Below, piece after piece: positions 1-7,837 of a stretch of 64,000 nt of DNA (its first letter is position 1; each line of letters starts with the position of its first letter). The position numbers were made by a program, and so were the translations under genes. Source of the DNA: CAITNM01 sp021298215. GTDB taxonomy: Bacteria > Pseudomonadota > Alphaproteobacteria > Paracaedibacterales > CAITNM01. Below the pieces are notes generated by a model. That model searched no databases, was not told the origin of the DNA, and was given only the letters and a program-made list of their open reading frames with translations. The stretch covers positions 10,300 to 74,299 of the forward strand of contig JBKCOJ010000011.1 of assembly GCA_046309815.1 (NCBI GenBank), given 5' to 3'.

Positions 1-1425
1 AGGCAAAGGCCATTCATCTCTATGACTTAATCTTCTTCTGATAACTTCCTGCATCATGGCTATATCATTGCCGCCAAATTCAGTTGTTTTTTCTTTGATT
101 AGAAATTTACGATAATTACTTTTTTCAAACCCTTTTTCAGTTGCGCAAATAAGAACACCGTAAGCCGATGAACCTTGCAAATGACTGTTATCATAAACCT
201 CAATAGTTTTAATATTTGAAATGCCTATAAACTCTCTAAGATGTTCAAATTGCTTTTGATACGTAAGCTCATTATTATGACGTCTTTCTAGATACTCTTT
301 AGCGTTTCTCAATGCGTCATTTACAAGATCATGCTTAATTTTGCTTTGAGGGCAATCTATCAAGACTTTGTGGCCATGATGCTGATGCATACTCAAGGCG
401 AGTATCTTATTATCTTCCGGAAGAATATTACATAGAATCATGCTCGGGGGTTCATGCTCAACGTAAAACTGGCTAAGAAATGCAGCCATTTGTTCTTCTT
501 GGGAAACATCTTCTGTGTGGGTTACTTCAAATATTTCGGCTCCATAATTTCGGCCATGTCGGAAGAAAAATCCTTGTATTACTGTCCGTTTACCAAGTTG
601 AGCAAGGGCAAACACATCTGCATCATCAATGCCAGAAACGTTGATACGCTGACGAGACTGGAGTTGCGTTAGTAGGCGGATGCTGTCTCGATATTCTGCG
701 GCGCGTTCAAAATTTCTAGATTCTGATGCTTCATGCATCTTGGCTGCTAGCCGCTTTTGAACAGTATCACTTTTGCCCTCTAAAAATTCTTTGATTGATT
801 GCACAGCTTCCCGATATTCTTCAGGTGATATTTTCTTTACGCAAGGTGCAGTACAGCGTTTAATATGATACTGAAGACAAGGCCTTTTTCTACTTTCAAA
901 AAAATTATCAGAACAATTTCTTATCCGAAATAACCGTTGCATTGTAATGATAGCTTCTTCAACAGCTGCTACATTTGCAAAGGGACCAAAATATTGTCCT
1001 TTTTCTGTTTTTGGGCCTCTATGTTTTTTTATTCTTGGAAATTCATGTGCCGTTAATAAAATATAGGGAAAAGATTTATCGTCTTTTAATAATACATTGT
1101 ATTTGGGTTGTAGCTTCTTGATGAGATTGCTTTCTAGAAGCAAAGCTTCAACTTCCGTAGATGTTGTAACTATTTCTACATTTTTTACTTCACTAACCAT
1201 TCTTTTTATTCGGTTCGTTAAACGGTCTGTATGTGAGTAAGAAATGACGCGTTTTTTTATATCTTTCGCTTTTCCAACGTATATAACTTTGGAAGCCGCG
1301 CTAACCATTTTGTAAATGCCAGGCTGGTTGGGTAATGTTTTTACAGTGTTTTTAATGACATCGATTCCAACCTCTAAAGAAGTTAAAGAATTAATCAATA
1401 ATTTTTCTTCATTATTAGATTGCAT
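1..1425 (-). CDS. uvrC: Excinuclease ABC subunit C, 3' end beyond the window
   Basis: This is the nuclease subunit of UvrABC nucleotide excision repair, which cuts on both sides of a lesion held by UvrB. On the minus strand an open frame of 475 codons runs from an ATG at 1425 to the window edge without a stop. The N-terminus carries the GIY-YIG signature (PGIYKM near residue 32, then VIYVGKAKDIKKRV). A cysteine-containing block follows (CLQYHIKRCTAPC), then a UvrB-interaction-like region. The last residues in the window (TEFGGNDIAMMQEVIRRR) match the start of the conserved C-terminal endonuclease segment, so the missing part should be about 130-150 residues. It is transcribed divergently from rsmH. 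Identification is firm; only the C-terminus is unseen. Confidence 0.95.
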   Translation of the reverse strand, partial: MQSNNEEKLLINSLTSLEVGIDVIKNTVKTLPNQPGIYKMVSAASKVIYVGKAKDIKKRVISYSHTDRLTNRIKRMVSEVKNVEIVTTSTEVEALLLESNLIKKLQPKYNVLLKDDKSFPYILLTAHEFPRIKKHRGPKTEKGQYFGPFANVAAVEEAIITMQRLFRIRNCSDNFFESRKRPCLQYHIKRCTAPCVKKISPEEYREAVQSIKEFLEGKSDTVQKRLAAKMHEASESRNFERAAEYRDSIRLLTQLQSRQRINVSGIDDADVFALAQLGKRTVIQGFFFRHGRNYGAEIFEVTHTEDVSQEEQMAAFLSQFYVEHEPPSMILCNILPEDNKILALSMHQHHGHKVLIDCPQSKIKHDLVNDALRNAKEYLERRHNNELTYQKQFEHLREFIGISNIKTIEVYDNSHLQGSSAYGVLICATEKGFEKSNYRKFLIKEKTTEFGGNDIAMMQEVIRRRLSHRDEWPLP

Positions 1426-1544
1426 AATTTTTCAATAAAAAAATATTAAAAATTCGTTTTAAACAACAATAATATTGACGAAAATTTTTACTTATGCTAC
1501 CCGTGAATCCTACAGCATGCAATAGATTAATACTTAAAAACTAA

Positions 1545-2444
1545 ATGGTAGTTGATATTCAACAAGCCCACATTCCTGTGCTCTGCAAGGAGATGTTAGA
1601 AATATTAGACCCCTCGCCAGAAAAAATCTACGTTGATGGTACTTTCGGGGGGGGTGGGTACACTAAAGCCATTTTAGAAAAAGGTGTCGCAAAAGTCATA
1701 GCATTTGACCGTGATGCCGATGCGATAAAGGGCGCAGAATCGTTCAAACAGGAATTCGGTGATCGGTTTGAGATCATACATGATTGCTTTAGCGCTCTAA
1801 GTAAATATATAGCTCCTAATTCAGTAGACGGTATTGTTTTTGATTTTGGTATCTCAAGTTATCAAGTGGATGAAGCGCATAGAGGCTTCTCTTTTAGGCA
1901 GACTGGTCCTCTTGATATGCGTATGGGGGTTGGCGCTACTTATACAGCAGCAGATGTTATAAATACTTTCAAAGAAAGGGATATCGCAGAGATTTTGCGT
2001 GTTTATGGTGAGGAACCAAGGGCAAAAAAAATTGCTCAAGCAATTATTAGTGCAAGAAAAAACAAACCATTTGAAACAACGCAAGAGTTGGCCACGTTGA
2101 TCAGAAGTATTGTGCCAAGTCAAGAGGGTTTCGACCCTGCAACCCTTACATTTCAAGGCTTGCGTATTTTTGTGAATAATGAGTTAATAGAAATAGAGCA
2201 TGCATTACAACAAAGTAATAATTGTTTGCCTATAGGAGGGCGGCTAGTTACGGTAGCATTTCACGCATTAGAAGATCGGATTGTTAAAAATCACAGCCGG
2301 GTGCCGTTTAGTTACCAAGAATCGGTTTGTGCATACACACCTATTAACCGAAAAGTTGTAACCCCCTCTTTGGAAGAAATAAAGCGAAACCCCAGAAGTC
2401 GTTCAGCAAAACTTCGTGGTTTTATTAAAGAGATTAAAAGATGA
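1545..2444 (+). CDS. rsmH: 16S rRNA (cytosine(1402)-N4)-methyltransferase RsmH
   Basis: RsmH methylates N4 of C1402 in the decoding centre of 16S rRNA using S-adenosylmethionine. The 299-residue product is close to the usual length. The SAM-binding loop is at residues 30-40 (VDGTFGGGGYT), and the family block DFGISSYQVDEAHRGFSFR is at 100-118, followed by GPLDMRM. The C-terminus has the typical basic ending (NPRSRSAKLRGF). It opens the division/wall gene run: its last four bases overlap the ftsL start. No mraZ lies upstream, where uvrC diverges instead. The intergenic stretch has a TTGACG hexamer near 1475 but no well-spaced -10 box. Confidence 0.96.
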   Translation: MVVDIQQAHIPVLCKEMLEILDPSPEKIYVDGTFGGGGYTKAILEKGVAKVIAFDRDADAIKGAESFKQEFGDRFEIIHDCFSALSKYIAPNSVDGIVFDFGISSYQVDEAHRGFSFRQTGPLDMRMGVGATYTAADVINTFKERDIAEILRVYGEEPRAKKIAQAIISARKNKPFETTQELATLIRSIVPSQEGFDPATLTFQGLRIFVNNELIEIEHALQQSNNCLPIGGRLVTVAFHALEDRIVKNHSRVPFSYQESVCAYTPINRKVVTPSLEEIKRNPRSRSAKLRGFIKEIKR

Positions 2445-2818
2445 AAAGATCTCGTTTTTTATTGATAATCTTAGCATTTTGCGCTGGGTTTGGCTTGTTT
2501 AGGGTCAAATACCAAGTGGTTGCATTAGAAAAAAACCACAAGCAAGTAACTAAAAGCATTGCTGATGCTAAAGAATCTATTCACATTTTAAAAGCAGAAT
2601 TAACGCATCTGAATGACCCCGCAAGATTACAAAAACTTGCTGTAGCTTATCTTGATTTCAAAGCTTTAAAGCCAAGTCAAATAGTTATTATTGATGAGCT
2701 GCCAAAGCAAAAAACTGAAGTTAAGGTATCAAAAGATCCTATAGAAGCTTTAATGGATGCGGTTAACGCGGTTAAACCATCAACCACTAAATCGAAGAGA
2801 GATCATCATGCAGCCTAG
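2441..2818 (+). CDS. ftsL: Cell division protein FtsL-like, bitopic membrane protein
   Basis: This small 125-residue protein has one N-terminal membrane segment (about residues 5-20), then a helical, coiled-coil-like region (VALEKNHKQVTKSIADAKESIHILKAEL) and a low-complexity tail. This is the layout of FtsL, the divisome subunit that works with FtsB and FtsQ and activates FtsWI. FtsL sequences diverge strongly, so the call rests mainly on position: it overlaps rsmH by four bases and runs into ftsI, the canonical order rsmH-ftsL-ftsI. The KLAVAYLDFKALKPSQI stretch after the coiled coil resembles the 'RLEKLARELGLKPPSPGQVV' type region of alphaproteobacterial FtsL. Its last bases overlap the ftsI start. 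Confidence 0.75.
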   Translation: MKRSRFLLIILAFCAGFGLFRVKYQVVALEKNHKQVTKSIADAKESIHILKAELTHLNDPARLQKLAVAYLDFKALKPSQIVIIDELPKQKTEVKVSKDPIEALMDAVNAVKPSTTKSKRDHHAA

Positions 2819-4538
2819 TATAAGGAATGTATGGTATCGATTAAGTAGTTGGAGGTTCTCTCAACACCAACAGTTACTACATAGTGCGCGTCAACGCATC
2901 CTTGGCTCAGCCATTATTTCTTGCATAGCGTTTTTAGCAATTATAGCTAGATTAGTTGATGTCATGGTTATTAGAATCCCTGATTGTAATACGGGGTGCA
3001 ATCAAAGAGAATGCCAGCTTCGCCAAAATGTTGTTGACAGAAATGGCGTAATTTTAGCAACCCAGCTTATTACTGCTTCTGTTTATGCAAACCCAAAAGT
3101 AATAATTGATGCTAAAGAAGCTGCTACAAAACTTTGTAAGTTATTTCCACATTGGAACTATGATGCTTTGTTGAAAAAATTACAGTCTAACCAAGGATTT
3201 GTATGGATTGAGCGTCACGCTTCTCCAAAAATCCAAGAAGCGGTACACTCTTTAGGAATTCCTGGGATATACTTACAGCAAGATCAGAAGAGAGCGTATC
3301 CTCATGGTTCTCTTGCGTGTCATGTAATTGGACGATGCGATATTGATGGGCGCGGAGTCAGTGGTGTTGAAAGAGCTTTTGATACAACTTTACGCACTCA
3401 AGAAGGCGAGCTAAAGCTATCTTTAGATATTCGCGTTCAACATGCTATCCACAATGAGTTAGTTGCTGCGGTTAAAAAATTTAAAGCAAATGCTGCTAAT
3501 GCAATGGTGATGGACGTTGAAACCGGCGAAGTTATCGCGATGGTTTCTCTTCCCGATTATGATCTTAATAGACCAATGAAAAATCTTAAAAGTGAATTTA
3601 ATCGCAATACACTAGGTGTTTATGAGCAAGGTTCCACTTTTAAAATTCTTAACGTAGCAATTGCTCTTGAATCGGGCGTTGCGACATTAAATTCAATTTT
3701 TGACAATAGAAATCCTGTTCAGATAGGGCGCTTTAAAATTACTGATTTTAGAGTACCGTGCCGAGAGTTAACTTTAGTAGAAGCCCTTCTTTATTCATCA
3801 AATATTGCTGCCATAAAGATTGCTCAGCGATTTGGCCCTCAGGTCCAGAAACACTTTATGGAAAAATTCGGCATTTTAAATAGTCCTACTTTAGAGATTT
3901 CTGAATTAGGAAATCCCTTGCTTCCTCGTGATTGGCGTGAAACTGCGATGATGTCCGTTTCTTTTGGATATGGAATTGCGGTAACCCCTTTACATACGTT
4001 GGCTGCAATCGCTGGAATCGTAAATAATGGATACCGACCAATTCCAACATTAAAATTTGTGACTTCAGCCAATCGCCAACATCGAATTAATTCTTTCTTG
4101 AAAGATCCTTGTGTCAGTGCTCAAACATCAAAAATAATTCGCCATATAATGCGAATGATTGTGAGTGAAGGAACAGCGCGCAAGGCAAATATTGAAGGTT
4201 ATCAGGTGTTTGCTAAGACTGGTACTGCATATCAAAGCGGGAAAAAAGGTGGTTATGGAGCTGAGTCTGATCGAAGTCGTACAACCTCATTTATTGGTGG
4301 ATTTCCTACAAATCGTCCCCAGTATGTAATGATTGTAATGTTAGATGATCCAAAAGCTGTCGAAGGAACCTATGGATTTGCGACAGCTGGTTGGAACGTT
4401 GCTCCCGTAGCAGGCCAGATTATTGAAAGAATAGCACCTTTGTTAGGTGTGAAGACTTCTTTAAAGGAAGAGCAATCTCTAAACATGGATGGCTTAATGT
4501 TGACATCACTCAATAATGCTGGGGATGGAGATCATTGA
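2808..4538 (+). CDS. ftsI: Septal peptidoglycan transpeptidase FtsI (PBP3)
   Basis: This is the division-specific class B penicillin-binding protein that cross-links septal peptidoglycan outside the cytoplasmic membrane. The frame is open from 2757, but I chose ATG 2808 because GAGAG lies just upstream and the ftsL stop overlaps it. The protein is then 576 residues. A membrane anchor lies at about residues 34-55. The dimerisation domain follows, then the transpeptidase domain with all three catalytic motifs: STFK at 276-279 (nucleophile Ser276), SSN at 330-332 and KTG at 470-472. The gene sits between ftsL and murE and overlaps both. Confidence 0.95.
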   Translation: MQPSIRNVWYRLSSWRFSQHQQLLHSARQRILGSAIISCIAFLAIIARLVDVMVIRIPDCNTGCNQRECQLRQNVVDRNGVILATQLITASVYANPKVIIDAKEAATKLCKLFPHWNYDALLKKLQSNQGFVWIERHASPKIQEAVHSLGIPGIYLQQDQKRAYPHGSLACHVIGRCDIDGRGVSGVERAFDTTLRTQEGELKLSLDIRVQHAIHNELVAAVKKFKANAANAMVMDVETGEVIAMVSLPDYDLNRPMKNLKSEFNRNTLGVYEQGSTFKILNVAIALESGVATLNSIFDNRNPVQIGRFKITDFRVPCRELTLVEALLYSSNIAAIKIAQRFGPQVQKHFMEKFGILNSPTLEISELGNPLLPRDWRETAMMSVSFGYGIAVTPLHTLAAIAGIVNNGYRPIPTLKFVTSANRQHRINSFLKDPCVSAQTSKIIRHIMRMIVSEGTARKANIEGYQVFAKTGTAYQSGKKGGYGAESDRSRTTSFIGGFPTNRPQYVMIVMLDDPKAVEGTYGFATAGWNVAPVAGQIIERIAPLLGVKTSLKEEQSLNMDGLMLTSLNNAGDGDH

Positions 4539-6030
4539 GTTGAGTACAGTATTTTTGACTGATTTATTAAAAGCACTAAATCTTGATAAAAGCTCAGACC
4601 CTTCGTATAAAAATATCATAATAAAAAATATACGCGCAGATTCTCGAGAAGTTTGTGTTGGAGATTTTTTTGTCGGGGTGCCTTGTTCTTCAGTTCTCGA
4701 GAATGTCAAAAGTGCAATCGAAAATGGAGCAGTGGTTGTTTCATCCACTCCTGAAGTGCTTTCTGCTTTTAAAAATATTCACTCTGTTGTGTTGGTTGAG
4801 TATAATAACCCGCGCTTAGCACTGAGCTTACTTGCTGCAGCCTTCTATAAGATTCAGCCAGAAATTCTAATGGCGGTTACCGGTACCAATGGGAAAAGTT
4901 CTGTTGTGAGTATGGTGCAGCAACTGTGGGTACTTTTAGGAAAAAATGCGGCCTCATTTGGAACTTTAGGATTAGAAGCGAATGTTACATTAACTAACGT
5001 TCAAAATTTGCCTTCTCTTACTACGTATGACAGCTTATCCTTTTTTCAATTATTGAAAAATTTAGCTGAGTCCCATATTCAACACGTTATTTTTGAAGCA
5101 TCCAGTATTGGTTTGGATCAGTTTCGTATTTATGGAAGTCAAATTACTGTTGCTGGATTTACCAATTTTACTCAAGACCATCTAGACTATCATCAAAATA
5201 TGGAAGAGTATTTTCAATCGAAGTTAAAACTTTTCTCTGAAGTTTTACTAACCGGTGGAATAGCCGTTTTAAATGCAAACTCTCCTTATTTTGAACGTTT
5301 GAAAGGAGTTTCCAGCAATCGCAAAATTAACGTGCTAACCTATGCTGCTAATGTAGTGGCAGATATTTATGCGACCAATATCAAAATACAAGAAAAAAAT
5401 CTTGTTTTTGATTTGCATCATGATAATAAAATTTACGAAAAAATCATTCTGAACTTAAGTGGTTCTTTCCAAGTTGAGAATGTATTGTGTGCTATAGCAA
5501 TGCTTATTGCTACGGGCATCGAATTATCTAAAATTATTGACGTAATTCCCAAAATAAACCCTATCAGAGGTCGCATGGAGTTGGTTGGACAGTCAAATGG
5601 TGCTGTTTATGTGGATTATGCTCATACGCCAGATGCCTTGGAACGCGCTTTAAGATCATTAAGACAACATACTCAAAAATCCATTTGGGTAATTTTTGGA
5701 TGTGGCGGAGATAGAGATAAATCAAAAAGGTCACAAATGGGAAAAATTGCTTTTAACTTTGCGGATAAAATTATTGTAACTGATGATAATCCTAGATCAG
5801 AAGAGCCAGCAAATATTCGCCAGCAAATATTAAGTGAATGTCGAGAAAAAGCTTACGAGATCGGTGATCGACGTGAAGCAATTGAGTATGCTATTGCACA
5901 TCTTGAAAAAGGTGATACGCTTTTAATAGCAGGAAAGGGACATGAAATGGGTCAAATTGTTGGTAATGTTACATATCCGTTTAATGACGCAGAAGAAGCT
6001 GAAAGAGTTCTTGCAAGGTTGAGGGTATGA
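4516..6030 (+). CDS. murE: UDP-MurNAc-L-Ala-D-Glu: meso-diaminopimelate ligase MurE
   Basis: MurE is the cytoplasmic ATP-dependent ligase that adds the third stem-peptide residue to the peptidoglycan precursor. The Mur-ligase P-loop VTGTNGKSS is at about 121-129, and the substrate-selecting motif DNPR is at 424-427. DNPR is the signature of meso-DAP enzymes, so the wall is of the usual Gram-negative type; lysC at 20.4-21.6 kb supplies the DAP pathway. Length (504) is normal. Start choice is uncertain. ATG 4516 has no ribosome-binding site, whereas TTG 4540, two bases after the ftsI stop, has GGAG at 4526-4529 in good position. murF, mraY and murD, which normally follow, are absent here. Confidence 0.95.
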   Translation: MLGMEIIELSTVFLTDLLKALNLDKSSDPSYKNIIIKNIRADSREVCVGDFFVGVPCSSVLENVKSAIENGAVVVSSTPEVLSAFKNIHSVVLVEYNNPRLALSLLAAAFYKIQPEILMAVTGTNGKSSVVSMVQQLWVLLGKNAASFGTLGLEANVTLTNVQNLPSLTTYDSLSFFQLLKNLAESHIQHVIFEASSIGLDQFRIYGSQITVAGFTNFTQDHLDYHQNMEEYFQSKLKLFSEVLLTGGIAVLNANSPYFERLKGVSSNRKINVLTYAANVVADIYATNIKIQEKNLVFDLHHDNKIYEKIILNLSGSFQVENVLCAIAMLIATGIELSKIIDVIPKINPIRGRMELVGQSNGAVYVDYAHTPDALERALRSLRQHTQKSIWVIFGCGGDRDKSKRSQMGKIAFNFADKIIVTDDNPRSEEPANIRQQILSECREKAYEIGDRREAIEYAIAHLEKGDTLLIAGKGHEMGQIVGNVTYPFNDAEEAERVLARLRV

Positions 6031-7169
6031 GAATATTTTTTTTAGCTTTTATGATCTTCATAATAGGTCAAGTCTATGCTGAAGAGCCAGTGAAGATACA
6101 AGTACAAAAGAAAGAGGATAGTGAGAGTAATATAGTTCTCTATAAGGACCGCTGTGTAGCTACTCTTCCTGTTAAATTTGGTCAGGAAAAAAATTATGTT
6201 ATTGCAGTTCCTGGGTCTTTAGATCCTCAATCAATTTTATTTCAGCAAGAGAATGGTGCAAGTCCAGAGTACGGCTTTTCTAATAATAAAGAAGCTTCTA
6301 TAGCGGAATTAATTTTGAATTCTTGGTATCAAGGATTAATTACGTACACTTTTTCTGGCATTAACTGGCATATGCATTATGTTGTCGAAATAAATGAACA
6401 ATTTGATGAAATTCAAAAGTTTGCTGGGTTTATTGATATAGACAATCAGTCAGGCGCTAGTTTTGAAAAAGTATATCTTCGTTTAGTTGATGCTCAAACA
6501 GATGAGTTAGCTAAAAATCAGACTTTTAGAGAATATGTGGTTGATGTCCCAAAAAATCTTTATAAAGGGCGTGTTGTTCGTATTCCATGGATTACACTAA
6601 ATAAACAAAAAGCTGAACAAGATTACAGATTAGATGTTGGCAGGGAAAATCTTAAGGATTTACAAGGAAAAGAAAAGCAAATTCCCCTTCAAATTTGGTT
6701 ACATTTTAAGCTTGATGAAAAGTTGGGCAAAGATTTGGCTAGTGGTGACATCACAGTTTATTTACGCGATTCTAGTAAAATTTTAAGATTCCTGGGCTCT
6801 AGTTCTTTGCAGAATGTTAGGGTAGGAGAAGAGATTCAATTGGCTGTACCTCCATTACTGTTAGCACAGTTTAAGTCAAGTCAAGATTCTCCATTATTGC
6901 AAATTCAGGGTAATCTAGAGCAAACAGAATTTAAAACGTTATTAACTGAAAAAGTTACTGAGGCAGCTTATAGGCTAACAATAAGAAATTTTGGCGAAAA
7001 AGAAGCAAATATTAAAGTTATGCTGTATTTTGGTGAAAATCGTGGTAAAGTAATACGCGAAAGTATGGCCCATAAGCAGGAAAATTCGCAGAGTGTGTAT
7101 TGGCCTGTAAAAGTGGCTCCGAAGACTGAAATAGTACTTCGTTATCGTGTTCAATTAGTGAAAGAGTAG
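6027..7169 (+). CDS. Exported DUF4139-type protein of unknown function
   Basis: The 380-residue protein starts with a clear signal peptide (residues 1-18, cleavage expected after VYA), so it should be periplasmic or surface-located. The middle region (NWHMHYVVEINEQFDEIQKFAGFIDI, then IDNQSGASFEKVYLRLVDA) and the C-terminal beta-rich region (AYRLTIRNFGEKEANIKVML, then VYWPVKVAPKTEIVLRYRV) resemble the DUF4139 family of alphaproteobacterial secreted proteins. That assignment is by eye. The gene overlaps murE by four bases (ATGA) and is followed five bases later by hdaA, so it is co-transcribed with wall and replication genes. This position is not where murF would be expected. Its biochemical role is unknown. 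Confidence 0.6.
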   Translation: MRIFFLAFMIFIIGQVYAEEPVKIQVQKKEDSESNIVLYKDRCVATLPVKFGQEKNYVIAVPGSLDPQSILFQQENGASPEYGFSNNKEASIAELILNSWYQGLITYTFSGINWHMHYVVEINEQFDEIQKFAGFIDIDNQSGASFEKVYLRLVDAQTDELAKNQTFREYVVDVPKNLYKGRVVRIPWITLNKQKAEQDYRLDVGRENLKDLQGKEKQIPLQIWLHFKLDEKLGKDLASGDITVYLRDSSKILRFLGSSSLQNVRVGEEIQLAVPPLLLAQFKSSQDSPLLQIQGNLEQTEFKTLLTEKVTEAAYRLTIRNFGEKEANIKVMLYFGENRGKVIRESMAHKQENSQSVYWPVKVAPKTEIVLRYRVQLVKE

Positions 7170-7174
7170 TTTTT

Positions 7175-7837
7175 GTGCAGCAAGGATTGTTGCCTTTAGA
7201 ATATACGCAAAGTTATTCATTATGTGACTTTGTTGTTGCGGAATGCAATCAAATGGCTTTCGAGCTATTTCATTCTGTACTTCAAGGAAGCATCAAAGAT
7301 AAATTTATTTGTGTTTATGGTGAATCAGGTTGTGGAAAAACTCATCTCTTGCAGGGATTAGCAAGAGACTATGGCTTTTCTTACCATACTGCTAATCAAA
7401 TATTTACAGCAAACCTTTGGGAGTGGGTATCGAACAGACAGGTTTTAATTCTTGATGATGCCCATAAGGTTGAAGACGATACCTGGTGGTTCCATCTTTA
7501 CAATTTAGTGAAAGAACAAGATAAATACTTACTTATTGGCTCAATTAAACCACCGACAATGTGGCCAGTTAAACTTGCTGATTGGCGTTCGCGTTTATCT
7601 ACTTTTATAAGTGCGGAAATGCGTAATCCTGATGATGATACGTTAAAAAGGGTTCTTGAAAAAATTTGGAAAGACAAAGGTATCATCGTTGATAATGCGA
7701 TTTTAGAGTATTTATCACGGCGAATTGATCGTAATTTTCCTGCAATATGCCAATGGGCAAATAAAATTGATACACTATCAGCTCAACAGCGGCGCTCTAT
7801 TACTATTAGTATGTTGCATCATCTTTTTGCAGCATGA
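7175..7837 (+). CDS. hdaA: DnaA-related regulatory inactivator HdaA
   Basis: This 220-residue AAA+ protein resembles only the ATPase core of DnaA. It has the opening QGLLPLEYTQSY, Walker A GESGCGKT at 49-56 and Walker B LILDDAH at 91-97. The sensor region contains RSRLSTF, and a short lid subdomain ends the protein. There is no DnaA DNA-binding domain IV. Hda/HdaA works with the sliding clamp to stimulate ATP hydrolysis on DnaA and so limits re-initiation of replication. The start is a GTG and the four-base ATGA overlap with priA suggests translational coupling. The clamp-binding motif normally at the N-terminus is represented here by QQGLLPL. Confidence 0.85.
   Translation: MQQGLLPLEYTQSYSLCDFVVAECNQMAFELFHSVLQGSIKDKFICVYGESGCGKTHLLQGLARDYGFSYHTANQIFTANLWEWVSNRQVLILDDAHKVEDDTWWFHLYNLVKEQDKYLLIGSIKPPTMWPVKLADWRSRLSTFISAEMRNPDDDTLKRVLEKIWKDKGIIVDNAILEYLSRRIDRNFPAICQWANKIDTLSAQQRRSITISMLHHLFAA

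Noticed and set aside
454..672. Open frame of 72 codons on the plus strand
   Set aside because: It lies entirely within uvrC on the other strand, which has clear GIY-YIG and C-terminal motifs in frame.
1475..1503. Promoter with TTGACG at 1475 for rsmH
   Set aside because: No -10 hexamer occurs at 16-18 bases; the only TATGCT is 12 bases away.
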